From: Sphingopyxis microcysteis | GTDB taxonomy: Bacteria > Pseudomonadota > Alphaproteobacteria > Sphingomonadales > Sphingomonadaceae | NCBI RefSeq assembly: GCF_012274265.1 | Contig: NZ_JAANYY010000002.1 | Coordinates: forward strand, 1,240,001-1,304,000 | Reading direction: 5' to 3' | Length of the DNA stretch: 64,000 nucleotides | Shown here: piece after piece, positions 16,261 to 25,281 of the stretch | Layout of the letters: each line of letters opens with the position of its first letter | Numbering within the stretch: position 1 is the stretch's first letter | Made by a program: the position numbers and the translations under genes | Notes under the pieces: generated by a model | Database searches by the model: none | What the model saw: only the letters and a program-made list of their open reading frames with translations | What the model was told of the DNA's origin: nothing

Positions 16261-18924
16261 TCATTTCGCCTTCAGCGCCGCCTGCGCTGCCGCCAGACGT
16301 GCGATCGGCACACGGTAAGGCGAGGCGCTGACATAGTCGAGGCCGGTTTTTTCGCAGAAATGAATGCTCGGCGCGTCGCCGCCATGTTCGCCGCAGATGC
16401 CGAGCTTGACGTTCGAGCGCGTCGCCCGGCCGCGATCGGCCGCGATCTCGATAAGCTGCCCGACGCCCTCGACATCAAGGCTGACGAACGGGTCGGTCAG
16501 GAAGATGCCCTTGTCGACATATTGCGTCAGGAAGCGGCCAGCGTCGTCGCGGCTGATGCCGATCGTCGTCTGGGTAAGATCGTTGGTACCGAAGGAAAAG
16601 AATTCGGCGCTCTCGGCGATCTCGCCCGCCATCAGCGCGGCGCGCGGCAGTTCGATCATCGTCCCGACGAGATAGGCGATCTCACGCCCCTTTTCGGCGA
16701 ACACCGCCTTGGCCTGCGCGTCGACGACCGCCTTCATGAGGTCGAATTCGCGGCGCGTCGCGACGAGCGGGATCATCACCTCGGGGATCGGCGCGGCGCC
16801 GGTTTCGGCGGCGACGTCACACGCCGCCTCGAAGATCGCGCGCGCCTGCATCTCATAGATTTCAGGATAGGTGACACCCAGACGACAACCGCGATGCCCG
16901 AGCATCGGGTTGAACTCGTGCAGCTCGTTCGCGCGCGCCTTGAGCGCCTCGATCCCCACCCCCGCTGCAGCGGCGACATCGGCGAAATCTTCCTCGCGCG
17001 TCGGCAGGAATTCGTGCAGCGGCGGGTCGAGCAGGCGAATCGTCACGGGCAGGCCCGCCATCACGCCGAAGATCGCGGCAAAATCGCCGCGCTGTTCGGG
17101 GAGCAATTTCGCGAGCGCCGCGCGGCGGCCCTCCTCGCTGTCGGCGAGGATCATCTCGCGCACCGCCGTGATCCGCGCGGCGTCAAAGAACATATGTTCG
17201 GTGCGGCAGAGCCCGATGCCCTCGGCACCGAAATCGCGCGCGACCTGGGCGTCCGCCGGGGTTTCGGCGTTGGCGCGCACCTTCATGCGGCGCACCTTGT
17301 CGGCCCACCCCATCAGGGTGCCGAAATCGCCGACGAGTTCGGGCAGGAGCGTCGGAACCTCGCCCGCCATCACCTCGCCGGTCGAACCGTCGAGGGTGAG
17401 GATGTCGCCTTCGCGCAGTTCGCGCCCGCCGACGCGCAGCACGCGCGCATGGCCGTCAATCGACAGCCCGCCCGCGCCCGAGACGCACGGACGTCCCATC
17501 CCGCGCGCGACCACCGCCGCATGGCTCGTCATCCCGCCGCGCGCGGTCAAAATGCCCTTCGCGGCGTGCATGCCGTGGATGTCCTCGGGCGAAGTTTCGA
17601 CGCGGACGAGGATCACCGCCTCGCCCATTTCCGCCGCCTTTTCCGCATCATCGGCGGTGAACATGATCTTGCCCGACGCCGCGCCGGGGCTGGCAGGCAG
17701 CCCCTTGGTCAGCACGTCGCGCGGCGCCTTCGGATCGAGCGTCGGGTGGAGAAGCTGGTCGAGCGCGCCCGGATCGACGCGGCCGACGGCTTCCTCTTCC
17801 GAAATCAGCCCCTCAGCCGCCATTTCGACTGCGATGCGCAGCGCCGCCTTCGCGGTGCGCTTGCCCGACCGCGTTTGCAACATCCACAGCGTCCCGCGTT
17901 CGACGGTGAACTCAATGTCCTGCATGTCGCGATAATGGGTTTCGAGCGTGTCGAAGACGCGGCCGAGCTCCTCGAACGTCTCCGGCATCGCCTCTTCCAT
18001 CGACAGCGGCTTGGCACCGGCCTTTTCGCGCGCTTGTCGGGTCAGATATTGCGGGGTGCGGATGCCCGCGACGACGTCCTCGCCCTGCGCATTGATCAGC
18101 CATTCGCCGTACCAGGCGCGCTCGCCGGTCGCCGGATCGCGCGTGAACGCGACGCCGGTTGCCGAGGTGTCGCCCATATTGCCGAACACCATCGCCTGCA
18201 CATTGACCGCGGTGCCCCATTCGCCGGGGATCGAATTGAGGCGGCGATAGACTTTCGCGCGGTCGCTTTCCCAGCTCGCGAACACCGCGCCGACCGCGCC
18301 CCACAGCTGGTCGCTCGGTTCCTGCGGGAACGGCGCGCCGGTCTCGCGCTCGACGATCGCCTGATATTGCTTGACCAGCGCCTGCCAGTCTTCGGCCGAC
18401 ATTTCGGTATCGAGATAGAAGCCCTTGTCTTCCTTTGCGATTTCCAGCGCTTCCTCGAACTCGGCATGGTCGAGCCCCATGACGACGTCGGCGTACATCT
18501 GGACGAAGCGGCGATAGCTGTCCCACGCAAAGCGCGGATCGCCCGACGCTTCGGCAAGGCCAACGACGGTCTGGTCGTTGAGCCCGAGGTTGAGAACGGT
18601 GTCCATCATCCCAGGCATCGACACGCGCGCGCCCGAGCGGACCGAAACCAGCAGCGGGTCGGCGGCGTCGCCGAAGCGCTTGCCGGTAATCCCCTCGATA
18701 TGCGCGATGCCCGCGGCGACATCCTCGACGAGGCCCGCCGGATATTGCTCGCCATTGGCGTAATATGCGGTGCAGACGTCGGTGGTGATCGTAAAGCCCG
18801 GGGGCACCGGCAGGCCGATCGAGGCCATTTCGGCGAGGTTCGACCCCTTGCCACCCAGCAATTCCTTCGAACGCTCGGCCGTCGTGGCCGCGCCGCCGAA
18901 CAAATGCACCATCTTCGTCATCAT
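16261..18924 (-). CDS. ppdK: Pyruvate, phosphate dikinase
   Basis: Interconverts pyruvate + ATP + Pi and PEP + AMP + PPi, linking glycolysis, gluconeogenesis and amino-acid carbon. The 887-aa length is normal. The N-terminal ATP-grasp part starts GGKGSNLAEMASIGLPVPPG (residues ~25-45). The phosphohistidine domain has GGMTSHAAVVARGMGRPCVS (catalytic His near 455). The C-terminal TIM barrel has GIGLCRTEHMFF, RLLDPPLHEFLP and, near 830, GICGEHGGDAPSI with the proton-donor Cys. ATG 18924 directly follows a weak GGAGC-type site. No PDRP-type regulator is nearby. An equally long reading frame on the other strand is an antisense shadow. Confidence 0.97.
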   Translation of the reverse strand: MMTKMVHLFGGAATTAERSKELLGGKGSNLAEMASIGLPVPPGFTITTDVCTAYYANGEQYPAGLVEDVAAGIAHIEGITGKRFGDAADPLLVSVRSGARVSMPGMMDTVLNLGLNDQTVVGLAEASGDPRFAWDSYRRFVQMYADVVMGLDHAEFEEALEIAKEDKGFYLDTEMSAEDWQALVKQYQAIVERETGAPFPQEPSDQLWGAVGAVFASWESDRAKVYRRLNSIPGEWGTAVNVQAMVFGNMGDTSATGVAFTRDPATGERAWYGEWLINAQGEDVVAGIRTPQYLTRQAREKAGAKPLSMEEAMPETFEELGRVFDTLETHYRDMQDIEFTVERGTLWMLQTRSGKRTAKAALRIAVEMAAEGLISEEEAVGRVDPGALDQLLHPTLDPKAPRDVLTKGLPASPGAASGKIMFTADDAEKAAEMGEAVILVRVETSPEDIHGMHAAKGILTARGGMTSHAAVVARGMGRPCVSGAGGLSIDGHARVLRVGGRELREGDILTLDGSTGEVMAGEVPTLLPELVGDFGTLMGWADKVRRMKVRANAETPADAQVARDFGAEGIGLCRTEHMFFDAARITAVREMILADSEEGRRAALAKLLPEQRGDFAAIFGVMAGLPVTIRLLDPPLHEFLPTREEDFADVAAAAGVGIEALKARANELHEFNPMLGHRGCRLGVTYPEIYEMQARAIFEAACDVAAETGAAPIPEVMIPLVATRREFDLMKAVVDAQAKAVFAEKGREIAYLVGTMIELPRAALMAGEIAESAEFFSFGTNDLTQTTIGISRDDAGRFLTQYVDKGIFLTDPFVSLDVEGVGQLIEIAADRGRATRSNVKLGICGEHGGDAPSIHFCEKTGLDYVSASPYRVPIARLAAAQAALKAK

Positions 18925-19033
18925 ATGCTCCTGCTGCCCCGGGGAGGAGGTTGCGGCTGGATAGGGTTGAGAAGTCCTGTCGTCGATTCAGATTTACTTC
19001 GCGCGATATAAGAAGCGGCGCATAGCCGCAGCG

Positions 19034-21184
19034 TCAGCCCTCGATCTTCGAAAAATCGGCCACGCCATGCACCGCGCCGGTAAATCGGGCGAGCAGGCCG
19101 AGGCGATAGGCGCGGACCGCTTCGTCGGCGTCGTTGACCATCACGCCGTCGAAAAAGGCGTCGATCGGGGCGCGAAGCGACGCAAGCGCAGCCATGGCGT
19201 CGGTGAAACGCTCCTCGGCGACGGCGGTAGAGGCTGCGGGTTCGGCGGTGTCGAGCGCTGCAAGCAAGGCGGCGTCCGCGTCGGTCGGCGGCGTTGCAGC
19301 GCCGTTGCCGCTCACCTCGCCCGCCTGCTTCAGGATGTTCGCCGCGCGCTTGTAGCCCGCCAGCAGATTGGTGCCGTCTTCGGTCGCCAAGAATGCTTGC
19401 AAATCGCGAGCGCGAGTTTCCGTGCGATCAAGCCGAGTGTCATCTCGACTGTTCCATTCGCGCGAAGCTTGCACCACATCTGCCGGCACGCCAGTTTCAC
19501 GCAATTGAACTGCCAAACGCTCCGTCAAGAAGTCCGGAATCGTTGTCAGAATTTTGCGATCGGCGATCTGCTTTTCGCTCAATCGGGCAGTCGGATCGCT
19601 TTGGCCAAGCCATTGCGTCGCAGCAGCGTCAGTCGACAGCTTCAGCCCGTTTTGCAAAATTAGACGCAGGGAAGAAATGCCTGCACGCCTGAGAGCGAAC
19701 GGGTCCTTCGATCCTGTCGGGAACATATCTTCACGGAAGAAACCAAAAAGCGTATCCAGCTTATCCGCCAACGCCACAGCCACCGTCACCGGCGCCGTCG
19801 GCACGTCATCACCCTGCCCGACCGGCTTGTAATGGTCGCGGATCGCGTCGGCGACGGCGTCGGGCAGGCCTTCGGCGCGGGCGTAGTAGCCGCCCATCAG
19901 GCCTTGGAGTTCGGGGAATTCGCCGACCATCTCGGTAACGAGATCGGCCTTTGCCAGTCGCGCGGCGAGTTCGGCTTGGTCGGCCAATTCAGCCGTCGCC
20001 CCCGCGGAGGCGGGGGCCGTTGTCGTCGGTGCACTACCTCCAGCGGCCCCCGCATTCGCGGGGGCGACGATCCCCTCTTCGACCAGCCACCGTGCAAGCT
20101 TCGCGACGCGCTCGACCTTGTCGGCGACGGTGCCGAGCTTTTCGTGGAAGGTGATGTTCTTGAGCTTCTCGGCGTGCTGCTCGAGTGTCTTCTTCTGATC
20201 CTGTTCCCAGAAGAAGCGTGCGTCGGACAGGCGCGCCGCGAGCACCTTGCGGTTGCCCGCGACGATCTCCGCGCCGCCGTCCTTCGCGTCGATGTTCGCT
20301 GTGCAGACGAAGCCGTTGGCGAGCTTGCCGCCCGCACCGTTCACGACGAAATATTTCTGGTTCACGCGCGCGGTGAGCTGGATGACCTCGGGCGGCACTT
20401 CGAGGAAGGCTTCGTCGAAACGGCCGAGCAGCGGCACCGGCCATTCGGTGAGCCCGGCATTCTCGATCACCAGCCCCTCGTCCTCGACGAGGCTCAGCCC
20501 CGCATCGGCCGCGGCCTTGGCGGCACCGTCGCGGATTATCGCCTGTCGTTCCTCATGGTCGACGATGACGTGGCAGGCGCGCAGCTTCTCGGCGTAATCA
20601 GATGCCGATCCGATGGTGATCTCGCCCGGGCAGTGGAAGCGATGGCCGCGCGTCGCGAAACCCGCAGAAATCCCGCTAACTTTACACTGAATCAGATCTT
20701 CGCCGAAGATCGCAACGATACCAGACAGCGGGCGCACCCAGCGCAGGCTTTCGCTGCTCGCGCTTTCCTTGCCCCAGCGCATCGACTTGGGCCAGGCGAA
20801 GGCGCGGACGATCGCGGGGATCGCCTCGGCCAGGACGTCGGCGGTCGCGCGGCCAGGCTTGTCGATCACCGCGAAATACACTCCGTCGCGATCCTCGAGC
20901 TGGTCCTGCGTCAGCCCGGTCTTGCGCAGGAAACCTTCGAGCGCCTGCGGCGGCGCGCTGCTGCGCGGGCCCTTGAGTTCCTCGCTGACCGCCGCGGTCG
21001 CTTCGGGCAGGTCGCGCGCGATCAGGGTAAGGCGGCGCGGGGTCGACCAGATGGTAAGTTCGCCCGCCTCGATGCCCGCGGCCGACATCTGCGCCCGAAA
21101 CAGCTTTTCCAGTTCGGCGCGCGCACCGGCCTGCATCCGCGCCGGGATTTCCTCGCTGCGCAGTTCGAGAAGAAAGTCGGTCAC
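19034..21184 (-). CDS. glyS: Glycine--tRNA ligase beta subunit, with a translated palindromic repeat
   Basis: Beta subunit of the bacterial alpha2beta2 glycyl-tRNA synthetase; it binds tRNA-Gly. 716 aa from the GTG at 21184, chosen because GGAGG lies seven bases upstream and the family N-terminus TDFLLELRSEEIPARM follows. FATRGHRFHCPG, GLTEWPVPLLGRFDEAFL and VTVAVALADKLDTLFGFF (HD-like domain) are typical. Residues ~372-397 (IVAPANAGAAGG... to ASAGAT) are not part of the family alignment as I know it. They are encoded by a family B repeat at 19994-20070, inserted between the conserved VERVAKLARWLVEEG and LVTEMVGEFPELQGLMGGYY. The frame is kept throughout. Confidence 0.96.
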   Translation of the reverse strand: MTDFLLELRSEEIPARMQAGARAELEKLFRAQMSAAGIEAGELTIWSTPRRLTLIARDLPEATAAVSEELKGPRSSAPPQALEGFLRKTGLTQDQLEDRDGVYFAVIDKPGRATADVLAEAIPAIVRAFAWPKSMRWGKESASSESLRWVRPLSGIVAIFGEDLIQCKVSGISAGFATRGHRFHCPGEITIGSASDYAEKLRACHVIVDHEERQAIIRDGAAKAAADAGLSLVEDEGLVIENAGLTEWPVPLLGRFDEAFLEVPPEVIQLTARVNQKYFVVNGAGGKLANGFVCTANIDAKDGGAEIVAGNRKVLAARLSDARFFWEQDQKKTLEQHAEKLKNITFHEKLGTVADKVERVAKLARWLVEEGIVAPANAGAAGGSAPTTTAPASAGATAELADQAELAARLAKADLVTEMVGEFPELQGLMGGYYARAEGLPDAVADAIRDHYKPVGQGDDVPTAPVTVAVALADKLDTLFGFFREDMFPTGSKDPFALRRAGISSLRLILQNGLKLSTDAAATQWLGQSDPTARLSEKQIADRKILTTIPDFLTERLAVQLRETGVPADVVQASREWNSRDDTRLDRTETRARDLQAFLATEDGTNLLAGYKRAANILKQAGEVSGNGAATPPTDADAALLAALDTAEPAASTAVAEERFTDAMAALASLRAPIDAFFDGVMVNDADEAVRAYRLGLLARFTGAVHGVADFSKIEG
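19994..20070. repeat. Palindromic repeat, family B, copy 3, inside the glyS coding sequence
   Basis: Seventy-seven bases with arms CGTCGCCCCCGCGGAGGCGG and CCGCATTCGCGGGGGCGACG, matching the intergenic copy at 16183-16260 in both arms while the centre differs. It is read in frame as an Ala/Gly/Thr/Pro-rich stretch of about 25 residues within GlyS. See findings. Confidence 0.9.
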
Positions 21185-21209
21185 AGCAAATCCTCCGAAC
21201 CCCAAACCC

Positions 21210-21290
21210 CGTTCGCATCGAGCGAAGTCGAGATGCCCCGGAGGATGGCGCTAGACCGCTGCGTGTCTCGACTTCGCTCGACACGAACGG
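21210..21290. repeat. Palindromic intergenic repeat, family A, copy 4 (between glyQ and glyS)
   Basis: Left arm CGTTCGCATCGAGCGAAGTC, right arm GACTTCGCTCGACACGAACG. It occupies the 115-base gap between the two subunit genes of glycyl-tRNA synthetase, which are usually nearly contiguous. Confidence 0.88.
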
Positions 21291-21320
21291 AGAAGGAGGC
21301 GGCGAAACAACGATAGGCCA

Positions 21321-22244
21321 TCACAGCGTCCATCCCGGATATTTTTCGGTCCAGCGTTCGGACTGGCTGTCGATCCACGCCTTGCAGCTGCCCTTCGCCA
21401 GGTCGCGGACGCGCGCCATATAGTTGGCGCGTTCCTGCACGCTGATGACGCCGCGCGCCTGAAGTAGGTTGAAGAGGTGGCTCGCCTCGATCGCTTGGTC
21501 ATAGGCCGCCAGCGGCACCCCCGCTTCGATCGCGCGGTTGCATTCGGCCTCGGCCGCCTTGAACCCCGCGAACAGGCTGTCGGTATCGGCGACCTCGAAA
21601 TTCCATTTCGAGAACTGGCGTTCGTTCTCCAGAAACACATCGCCATAGCTCACCGCGGCGACATCGCCGACCGCGTCGGAAAAGCGCAAATCGTACACAT
21701 TGTCGACATTCTGGATATACATCGCCAGCCGTTCGAGCCCGTAGGTCAGCTCGCCCGCGACGGGCTTGCAATCGAAGCCGCCCATTTGCTGGAAATAGGT
21801 GAACTGGGTGACTTCCATCCCGTCGCACCAGACTTCCCAGCCCAGCCCCCACGCGCCGAGCGTCGGCGATTCCCAGTCGTCCTCGACGAAGCGGATGTCG
21901 TGGAGCAGCGGGTCGATGCCGATTGCGGCGAGCGAGCCGAGATACTGCTCCTGCAGGTCGGCGGGCGACGGCTTCAGGATGACCTGATACTGGTAATAAT
22001 GCTGGAGGCGGTTCGGGTTCTCGCCATAGCGGCCGTCGGTCGGGCGGCGGCTCGGCTGGACATAAGCGACGTTCCACGGTTCGGGGCCGAGGCTGCGCAG
22101 CGTGGTCGCGGGGTGGAATGTCCCTGCCCCGACGCGCATGTCATAAGGCTGCAGGATCGCGCAGCCGCGCGCGCTCCAATAATTGTGGAGCGTCAGGATC
22201 ATGTCCTGAAAGCTTAAGGGTTTCGTCTCCGCCGCGTCGGCCAC
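21321..22244 (-). CDS. glyQ: Glycine--tRNA ligase alpha subunit
   Basis: Catalytic alpha subunit of the alpha2beta2 glycyl-tRNA synthetase, which activates glycine. 307 aa from a GTG at 22244. Family signatures run from [20 protein letters not shown] through [40 protein letters not shown] and [20 protein letters not shown] to [20 protein letters not shown]. It is upstream of glyS on the same strand. The 210-base upstream region (22245-22454) is shared with a divergent XRE regulator; no T-box or riboswitch-like structure is evident. Confidence 0.96.
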   Translation of the reverse strand: MADAAETKPLSFQDMILTLHNYWSARGCAILQPYDMRVGAGTFHPATTLRSLGPEPWNVAYVQPSRRPTDGRYGENPNRLQHYYQYQVILKPSPADLQEQYLGSLAAIGIDPLLHDIRFVEDDWESPTLGAWGLGWEVWCDGMEVTQFTYFQQMGGFDCKPVAGELTYGLERLAMYIQNVDNVYDLRFSDAVGDVAAVSYGDVFLENERQFSKWNFEVADTDSLFAGFKAAEAECNRAIEAGVPLAAYDQAIEASHLFNLLQARGVISVQERANYMARVRDLAKGSCKAWIDSQSERWTEKYPGWTL

Positions 22245-22376
22245 TATCCGCTCTTTCGCAGGTGCAACAACTGCTGCCGCCCTTGGCGCAGCGGGGTCGC
22301 AGGGTCAAGGGCGAGGGGCGCGCGGATGTCGGCGAAAGTGCCGCTTAATGCGACATCCGACGGCAAATGTAAGGTC

Positions 22377-22435
22377 TTGTTGACACAGTCAGCGAATCAT
22401 ATCATTTAGTCAACAACACCTGACATACGGTCAGG
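22377..22435 (+). promoter_or_regulatory. Promoter with dyad operators upstream of the XRE gene
   Basis: TTGACA at 22380-22385 is a consensus -35 box, with a weak -10 (CATTTA, 22403-22408) seventeen bases on. It is embedded in the dyad TTGTTGAC (22377-22384) / GTCAACAA (22409-22416). A second perfect dyad, CCTGAC-N5-GTCAGG (22419-22435), lies just downstream. TGAC/GTCA half-sites recur, as expected for sites of an autoregulating HTH dimer. Confidence 0.5.
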
Positions 22436-22454
22436 GACGCATGACGGATTGCCG

Positions 22455-22670
22455 ATGAACAACCAGTTGAAGGTGCTGCGCGCGATGCGGAACTGGAGCC
22501 AGGCCGAACTGGCCGACCGGCTCGACGTATCGCGGCAGGCGGTCAACGCGATCGAAACCGGGAAATACGATCCGTCGCTGCCGCTCGCATTCAAGCTGGC
22601 GCGCCTGTTCGCGATGCCGATCGAGGAAATTTTCGACGATGGCCATGAGGGACAAGATGATGGACATTGA
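22455..22670 (+). CDS. XRE-family HTH transcriptional regulator (short, YozG/Cro-like)
   Basis: A 71-aa single-domain regulator. The helix-turn-helix is MRNWSQAELADRLDVSRQAV followed by NAIETGKYDPSLPLAFKLAR, typical of the short XRE proteins that pair with a membrane protein. ATG 22455 is preferred to the TTG two codons earlier. It overlaps the next gene, and the two form a unit common in bacteria (small repressor plus multipass membrane protein). Dyads at 22377-22435 probably include its operator. Confidence 0.9.
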   Translation: MNNQLKVLRAMRNWSQAELADRLDVSRQAVNAIETGKYDPSLPLAFKLARLFAMPIEEIFDDGHEGQDDGH

Positions 22671-23277
22671 ACCGCAAAAGCGCCGCGCGCCCAGCATGGT
22701 CTGGCCGATCGCGATCGGCCTAGGCACCGCGATGCTGGCGGGCGGCTTTGCCGGTTACAATCAATCAGCAGCCGAAAATGGCGATGCCGTGCTGGCACCC
22801 TGGATCGGTCCCGTCGTCGCGATTCTGATCGGCGGCCTGGCACTGGCCTATTACGTCCGCCGTTATGCCGACTGGTTCCGCAACTGGTCGCCGCGCAAGC
22901 GCCTGTACTGGGTCAGCCTGACCTTGTCGTGTGCGCTGGGCTTCGTCGCGGCCATGGTGATGCAATCGGGGACGAGCGGACCCGAGGGATTGTTCAGCAA
23001 TGCCGCAATGACCCCGACGGTTGCGATCGGCCTGTCGGTGATGTGGGTGGTCGGTCTGACGATCGCGCTGGTCCTCTATCACCGCACGGTCGATGACCAT
23101 GAACGGCGGGCCTATCATCTGGGCGGGCTTGCCGGCTTTTACGCCTTTGTTTTCCCCTGCCCCGTCTGGTGGGTGCTGTGGCGCGCCGATCTGGCGCCCC
23201 CGGTCGAGGCGATGCCGCTGTTCGCCCTGTCGCTGGCCGCCAATGCACTATTCTATTTCTGGTTCAAGTTTCGCTGA
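22657..23277 (+). CDS. Multipass membrane protein paired with the XRE regulator
   Basis: About 206 aa with roughly six hydrophobic segments, including VWPIAIGLGTAMLAGGFAGY, VVAILIGGLALAYYV, WVSLTLSCALGFVAAMVM, VAIGLSVMWVVGLTIALVL and AMPLFALSLAANALFYFWF. A cytoplasmic KR-rich loop has RRYADWFRNWSPRKR. The start is uncertain: ATGs at 22639, 22645, 22657 and 22660 are in frame, and GAGGGA at 22647-22652 favours 22657 or 22660. It overlaps the regulator gene by about 14 bases. No enzymatic motif is seen. Confidence 0.8.
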   Translation: MMDIEPQKRRAPSMVWPIAIGLGTAMLAGGFAGYNQSAAENGDAVLAPWIGPVVAILIGGLALAYYVRRYADWFRNWSPRKRLYWVSLTLSCALGFVAAMVMQSGTSGPEGLFSNAAMTPTVAIGLSVMWVVGLTIALVLYHRTVDDHERRAYHLGGLAGFYAFVFPCPVWWVLWRADLAPPVEAMPLFALSLAANALFYFWFKFR

Positions 23278-23326
23278 CCTTTTTCGCTCTCCCCTTCCCC
23301 ATCACATCCGGCCATAAGGGCCAATA

Positions 23327-24289
23327 ATGAAAGGATATTCCCCCGTGAAAAAATGGTTCAAGACGCTCGCCGCTACCTGCGCCGTCATCCCCTTCGCGCA
23401 ATGCGCCGTGCTGCCCGGCGGCAATGTCGCCATCGCCGCCGAACCCGCGCCGGTTGCCGCCGCCGCGACCGCGCTGACCGATGCCGACCCCGCGCTGTGG
23501 GTGGTCAAGGATGAGGACACGACGATCTATCTGTTCGGCACCGTCCATGTGCTGAAGCCCGGCCTCAGCTGGTTCGACGAAGCGGTGAAGGACGCGTTCG
23601 ACAAATCGGACGAGATGATGCTGGAAATCGTCATGCCCGAGGACCAGAATGCGGTCGCCAGGACGATGATGCCGCTGGCGATGGACCAGAGCGGCAAGAC
23701 CATCCCGTCGCGCCTGACCGCCGACCAGCTCAAGGCTTATCAGGCGGCGATCGTCAGTGTCGGCCTGCCTGCCAATGCGTTCGACAATTTCGAGCCTTGG
23801 TTTCCGGCGATGACGCTGTCGGTGCTGCCGCTGACCAAGCTTGGCTACGACCCCGAACAGGGGGCCGAAAAGCTGCTCACCAAATTTGCCAAGGCCGATG
23901 CGAAGCCGGTATCGGGCCTCGAAACGCTCGAAGAACAGCTCGGCTTCTTCGACCAGCTGCCCGACGCCCAGCAGGTCGCATTCCTGAATACCGTGGTCCG
24001 AGATATGGATAAGCTGGGGCCGATGCTCGACAAGATGGTCGCGCTGTGGACCAAGGGCGATCCCGACGGGCTGGCGGTCGCGATGAACGAAAGCATGGCG
24101 GCGACCCCCGAACTCGCCAAGACGCTGCTCTATGATCGCAACGCGCGCTGGGCCGACCAGATCAAGACGCGATTGGACAAGCCGGGCACCGTGTTCATCG
24201 CGGTCGGCGCGGGACATCTGGCGGGCGAAAAGAGCGTGCAGGATTATCTGAAGGCACAGGGGCTGACCGCGACGCGGGTCGAATATTGA
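23327..24289 (+). CDS. TraB/GumN family protein (copy 1), exported
   Basis: A 320-aa member of the TraB/PrgY/GumN superfamily, which has a tiki-like fold related to metal-dependent EreA-like hydrolases. The N-terminus has a signal peptide (KTLAATCAVIPFAQCAVLPG). Diagnostic motifs are TIYLFGTVHVLKPGLSWFD (GxxH) near residues 65-85, SDEMMLEI, and near the end VFIAVGAGHLAGEKSVQDYL (second GxxH). ATG 23327 follows AAGGG. The next gene is a paralogue overlapping by four bases, so the pair may function together in the envelope. The substrate is unknown. Confidence 0.88.
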   Translation: MKGYSPVKKWFKTLAATCAVIPFAQCAVLPGGNVAIAAEPAPVAAAATALTDADPALWVVKDEDTTIYLFGTVHVLKPGLSWFDEAVKDAFDKSDEMMLEIVMPEDQNAVARTMMPLAMDQSGKTIPSRLTADQLKAYQAAIVSVGLPANAFDNFEPWFPAMTLSVLPLTKLGYDPEQGAEKLLTKFAKADAKPVSGLETLEEQLGFFDQLPDAQQVAFLNTVVRDMDKLGPMLDKMVALWTKGDPDGLAVAMNESMAATPELAKTLLYDRNARWADQIKTRLDKPGTVFIAVGAGHLAGEKSVQDYLKAQGLTATRVEY

Positions 24290-25185
24290 GCCCTGCCGCG
24301 CCTCTGTCCCGACATTGGGGTCGCCGCGTTGCGGCGGCCCTTTTGCCGTTGCTGCTGGCGGGGTGTGGCTCGCCCGATCCGGCGCCGAAGGCAAAGCCTG
24401 CAATGTGGCTGGTCGCGGATGCCGATACCCGAATTTACATGCTCGGCACGATGCACGCCCTGCCGCGCGGGACCGACTGGGATGACGGCGCGGTCGGGCG
24501 AGCGATTGCGTCGGCCGACGAGCTGATCATGGAATTATCGCCGCGCGAACTGGCAGCGGCGGCCGCCATGTTCCAGACGCTGGCACCGCGCGCCGCGCCC
24601 CTGCCGATCGAAGCGCGGCTTTCCGGCGTGGCGCTCGCCCGCTACCGCGCGCTCGAAGCGAGCGGCGGTTCGTTCGGCGGCGAAGAACTCGACGATTGGG
24701 CGATCATGATCCTGATCGGACAGCGCGCCGCGCGCGCCGCCGACCTGACGCCCGCCGCGGGGGTCGAAAAGGGACTGACCGAAATTTTCGCAGCCGCGAA
24801 CAAGCCGATCCGCGGGCTGGAATCGGCGCAGAGCCAGCTGATGCTGTTCGAAAATCTCGATGCATCGACCCAGCGCGCCTTGCTGTCCCGCGCCACCACC
24901 GGCGCGGACGAGGCGGTTGGCAAGATCGGCGCGCTGACCGCCGCGTGGAGTAGCGGCGACGTCGATGGGCTTGAACAGATGATCAACGCCGACGTCGATA
25001 CCGTCCCCGCGGCACGCAAGGCGATTATCACCGACCGCAACCGGCGCTGGGCGGCCTGGGTGAAACGTCGGATGGCGCAGCCGGGCACGGTGCTGATGGC
25101 GGTCGGCACCGGGCATCTGGTGGGAGCGGATGGTGTCCCGGCGATGCTGGCGGCGGAGGGGATGACGGTGACGCGGGTGCAGTGA
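24286..25185 (+). CDS. TraB/GumN family lipoprotein (copy 2)
   Basis: A 299-aa paralogue of the preceding protein. It probably starts at TTG 24286, overlapping the upstream stop as TTGA. This start yields a lipoprotein signal VAAALLPLLLAGCGSP (lipobox LAGC, Cys near residue 27). Family motifs are repeated: RIYMLGTMHALPRGTDWDD, ADELIMELS, GLESAQSQLMLFENLD and VLMAVGTGHLVGADGVPAML. Both copies keep the two GxxH motifs. One copy is thus predicted soluble periplasmic and the other membrane-tethered. Confidence 0.85.
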   Translation: MSPAAPLSRHWGRRVAAALLPLLLAGCGSPDPAPKAKPAMWLVADADTRIYMLGTMHALPRGTDWDDGAVGRAIASADELIMELSPRELAAAAAMFQTLAPRAAPLPIEARLSGVALARYRALEASGGSFGGEELDDWAIMILIGQRAARAADLTPAAGVEKGLTEIFAAANKPIRGLESAQSQLMLFENLDASTQRALLSRATTGADEAVGKIGALTAAWSSGDVDGLEQMINADVDTVPAARKAIITDRNRRWAAWVKRRMAQPGTVLMAVGTGHLVGADGVPAMLAAEGMTVTRVQ

Positions 25186-25281
25186 GTCGACGGAGTTCCC
25201 GGATATATTGGGGGTGGAACGCGAACATCACCTGACGCTCGCACAACTTAGCAAATTCAGCAACGAAGGTGCCGTTACCAA

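Noticed and set aside
16168-19011. A 947-codon open frame on the plus strand
   Set aside because: It is the antisense of pyruvate phosphate dikinase, whose domains and catalytic His are complete; its translation is Arg/Ala-rich with no motifs.
19034-21184. glyS as a disrupted pseudogene because of the inserted repeat
   Set aside because: The frame is intact across the element and all conserved blocks flank it; there is no stop or frameshift.
22245-22454. T-box or glycine riboswitch upstream of glyQ
   Set aside because: No T-box sequence or paired glycine aptamer core could be recognised, and T-boxes are rare in proteobacteria.
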